Source of the DNA: Chondrus crispus
Lineage: Eukaryota; Rhodophyta; Florideophyceae; Gigartinales; Gigartinaceae
Length of the DNA stretch: 28,521 nucleotides
Assembly (NCBI RefSeq): GCF_000350225.1
Contig: NW_005178556.1
Span: forward strand, 1-28,521
Direction: 5' to 3'
Notes under the pieces: model-generated
What the model was told of the DNA's origin: nothing
The model's database searches: none
What the model saw: only the letters and a program-made list of their open reading frames with translations
In this document: positions 26,423 to 28,521 of the stretch, one piece after another
Layout: each line of letters starts with the position of its first letter
Numbering within the stretch: position 1 is the first letter of the stretch
Program-made: the position numbers and the translations under genes

Positions 26423-28144
26423 ATGTGTGGCATTGCGGCCCTTCTGAGTTGCGGGACGATTCCCGAGTTACCACCATGGCCGGTCTGGGCTGGCTCATCG
26501 ACGTCAAAAACCTGTACAACGCAGAGTCCTCTATCGACTAACGATGTTGCTCAAGCACTGGAAAGGAGAGGTCCAGACTCTACGCTTCATCACACCATCT
26601 CAATCCAAGGCGGTGTAGGCGAGACAACGATACATCTGCTCCAGACAGTGCTATCCCATCGCGGGAGCCCACCTGAAACGCTCGCTTCAGACTCGGGCGA
26701 CGCATTGTTGTTCAACGGAGAACTGTATAATGTGTGCGACAACACTGGGGCAAATGATTTTACAGCTCTACAGCAACTGCTTTCTAGGGCGTGCAGGGAA
26801 GGGGATGGCTTGGGGATGCACGCCCTTGGTGCTCTTGATGAGTTGCGGGGGCCATGGGCGCTGATTTTTTGGCACAATGCGCGAAGACGCCTATACTTTG
26901 GTCGGGACTGCTTAGGACGTCGCTCTCTCATGCTTCGCGTAATACGGGGAACTGGGTTGGAAATACTTTCTATTCCACCCCGCCATGCGCTTCACGGCTT
27001 TGTCGAGTTGCCACCGATAGGCTTGGGATACGTGGAATTCGGTCGACATGGAGAGGTCTCGTTTGGTGCCGTAGAGAGACATAGAAGCTTTGTGATGCCG
27101 AAGCGCGTCGCGCAAAGCCTCGAGGGAGAGCTTGTGTCGGGCAGCGACAAGGGTATGTACGTATCCTTTCTACCCGCAAAGTGGCTCAGAAGCGGCAAAG
27201 CAGCAGAGGAATACAAGTTAACGCTGCTCGATTCCGCAACGAAGTTTCTCGATCGCTTCCGTGACAGTCTCCAAAGAAGGCTTGTGACCAACAGGTCGTT
27301 CACTCCCGGCTATCCTCGATACGGCGTTCTTTTTTCGGGAGGCATTGACTCGCTTTTCCTCGCAGCCGTACTCGACGAATGCCTACCTGAAGGTGAGACG
27401 ATAGAGCTCATCAATGTTGCATTCGGAAAAAGCGACGACGCCTTGCAAGCGTGTCCGGACAGAGCGAACGCGATCTCCGGGTTGGCAGAGTTGCGCAACT
27501 TGTCGCGAACTGCGCGCGACTTTGATCTACGCTGTGTTGACGTGGGGCCGATGGAGGCCGATGAGACTCTTGCGAGTTGCGTGCGGCACCTCGTGCACCC
27601 ATGCGACCAGCTTATGGATGCGTCGATTGGGACAGCTATCTGGCTCGCGTCGCGAGGCCGAGGATACTCCTATGACGCAAGACTTGATCTCCCCGGGCAA
27701 AACAAGCAGCTCTCGTGTTCAACAGCGCGAATTTTGTTCAGCGGCTTGGGGGCCGACGAGCTGATGGGCGGGTACAAAGGGCGGCACCGAACGATTTTCC
27801 GCAGCGAGGGTGCGGAAGGGGTCAAGCGGGAAATGGACGCGGATTTGAGTCGGCTGTGGTTTCGCAACCTCGGGCGCGACGACCGGCTGATCGCGGACCA
27901 CGGCAAAGAAGTGCGGCACCCGTTCCTGGACGAGGACTTGATCTCTTTGGTGACGAGGCTGCCCTTGGTGGAGCACGTGTGCGACTTGTCCAAGCCCGAC
28001 GGTGTGGGCGACAAGCATTTGCTCCGGCGCGCGGCAGCGCTGGTCGGGCTTTCCAGCGAGGCGACACGCAGGGCTAAGCGGGCGATCCAGTTTGGCTCGC
28101 GGTGCAAACAAGTGATCGAGCGAAAGCGGGGCGACGGGAAATAA
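26423..28144 (+). CDS. ASNSD1: ASNSD1-like protein (class II glutamine amidotransferase plus asparagine-synthetase domain)
   Basis: 573 residues, intronless. The start is ATG 26423 because it gives MCGIAALL, placing the catalytic Cys2 of class II glutaminases at the N-terminus; the frame is open further upstream but without ATG. The glutaminase domain (~1-230) shows RRGPDS, LLFNGELYN and LRGPWALIFW with FGRDCLGRRSLM. The synthetase domain begins with the ATP-binding PP-loop YGVLFSGGIDSLFLA (~305). It continues with CPDRANAISGLAEL, ARILFSGLGADELMGGYKGRHR (~433-454), KEVRHPFLDE and KRAIQFGSR (~552-560). The PDR-x-x-A-I-x-G and final K-R-A-I-Q-F-G-S-R segments are specific to the ASNSD1 family rather than true asparagine synthetase. 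Whether it makes asparagine is unproven in the family. It converges with the next gene, 101 bases apart. Confidence 0.92.
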   Translation: MCGIAALLSCGTIPELPPWPVWAGSSTSKTCTTQSPLSTNDVAQALERRGPDSTLHHTISIQGGVGETTIHLLQTVLSHRGSPPETLASDSGDALLFNGELYNVCDNTGANDFTALQQLLSRACREGDGLGMHALGALDELRGPWALIFWHNARRRLYFGRDCLGRRSLMLRVIRGTGLEILSIPPRHALHGFVELPPIGLGYVEFGRHGEVSFGAVERHRSFVMPKRVAQSLEGELVSGSDKGMYVSFLPAKWLRSGKAAEEYKLTLLDSATKFLDRFRDSLQRRLVTNRSFTPGYPRYGVLFSGGIDSLFLAAVLDECLPEGETIELINVAFGKSDDALQACPDRANAISGLAELRNLSRTARDFDLRCVDVGPMEADETLASCVRHLVHPCDQLMDASIGTAIWLASRGRGYSYDARLDLPGQNKQLSCSTARILFSGLGADELMGGYKGRHRTIFRSEGAEGVKREMDADLSRLWFRNLGRDDRLIADHGKEVRHPFLDEDLISLVTRLPLVEHVCDLSKPDGVGDKHLLRRAAALVGLSSEATRRAKRAIQFGSRCKQVIERKRGDGK

Positions 28145-28245
28145 GACAAACCGTCCTGTAGCAGTGGACCGCGTACACGGCAGGTCACGTCCGCATAGTG
28201 AGGAAAGGTCGTTCGCATACGAGGGTTGTCTCCTGAGACGCAGCG

Positions 28246-28521
28246 CTACACCTCAAACGAGTAGCTGCGGACCGGCGGGCACACATAAACATCGACGGTC
28301 TCGCGGGCCTTGCCGAGCGCTCTCTTCTGCGGGGAGAAGCCAGCCGCTGCCACGGCGCCCTTATTACTGACGGCTATCGCGTAGACGCTACTTGCAGAAG
28401 CCGGGGTCTTGCCGGTGAGGTTTCCCTGAAAGTCCATGGTGACCAAGGCGGCGGCGGGGCGCTTTGCGTCGGAGCCGCCGACGAAGAAGGAGCCGCGCGC
28501 GAACGCGGCGGCGCGCGGCAC
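28246..28521 (-). CDS. C-terminal end of a probable WD40-repeat protein (THOC6-like?), 5' part outside window
   Basis: The frame runs from the right edge to TAG 28246-28248, 91 codons, with no start inside the window. FARGSFFVGGSDAKRPAAALVTMDFQG and SSVYAIAVSNKGAVAAAGFSP, then ETVDVYVCPPVRSYSFEV, have the strand pattern of the last blades of a beta-propeller: 'V-x-x-I-A-x-(S/N)-x-x-G-x-x-A-x-A-G' followed by V-D-V-(Y/F). The very end (V-D-V-Y...R-S-Y-S-F) recalls the C-terminus of THO complex subunit 6, which acts in mRNA export. The match is short and the call is a suggestion only. The coding identity of the frame is likely, since it is long, GC-rich and open to the edge. Confidence 0.45.
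   Translation of the reverse strand: MPRAAAFARGSFFVGGSDAKRPAAALVTMDFQGNLTGKTPASASSVYAIAVSNKGAVAAAGFSPQKRALGKARETVDVYVCPPVRSYSFEV

Overview
This is a eukaryotic nuclear window, gene-poor on the left and gene-dense on the right. Most genes are intronless; the two introns I can define are short (88 and 98 bp, GT-AG). The set of compact housekeeping genes, sparse introns, a Ty1/copia element and an LPMO-like secreted protein fits a compact eukaryote rich in transposons. A multicellular red alga is my best guess, but that is inference and no marker gene here proves it.

Layout. Positions 3-635 hold the end of a cryptochrome/photolyase-family gene that lacks most of the usual FAD-binding half. About 6.5 kb follow without a supportable gene, containing several inverted repeats, a 98-bp foldback and many TACTGTA/TACAGTA words. 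At 7281-8334 lies a two-exon gene for a secreted copper-oxygenase-like (LPMO-like) protein with a TATA box. At 9211-10641 (minus) is an intact DDE_Tnp_4/Harbinger-type transposase gene. From 11105 to 18510 (minus) lies a complete Ty1/copia retrotransposon: 286-bp LTRs differing at 3 positions, a 5-bp target duplication (AAACC), a primer binding site matching an initiator tRNA-Met half-molecule, and gag, protease, integrase and RT/RNase H reading frames broken by frame changes and stops. Between the RT gene and the 3' LTR it carries an intact 412-codon ORF on the opposite strand, with a possible papain-like Cys/His/Asp arrangement. A 599-bp TA-flanked element with terminal inverted repeats follows at 18699-19297.

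The right third holds host genes: RNA polymerase III subunit RPC7-like, TTC27/EMW1-like TPR protein, RBMX2/IST3-like splicing factor, NDUFAF3-like complex I assembly factor (two exons), ASNSD1-like glutamine amidotransferase/asparagine-synthetase protein, and the C-terminal end of a possible WD40 protein. They form convergent and divergent pairs with gaps of 80-170 bp and show no sign of acting in one pathway.

The least ordinary item is the antisense ORF of the copia element. Next are the LPMO-like gene, the half-tRNA primer site, the candidate -1 slippery heptamer in gag and the truncated photolyase-like gene.
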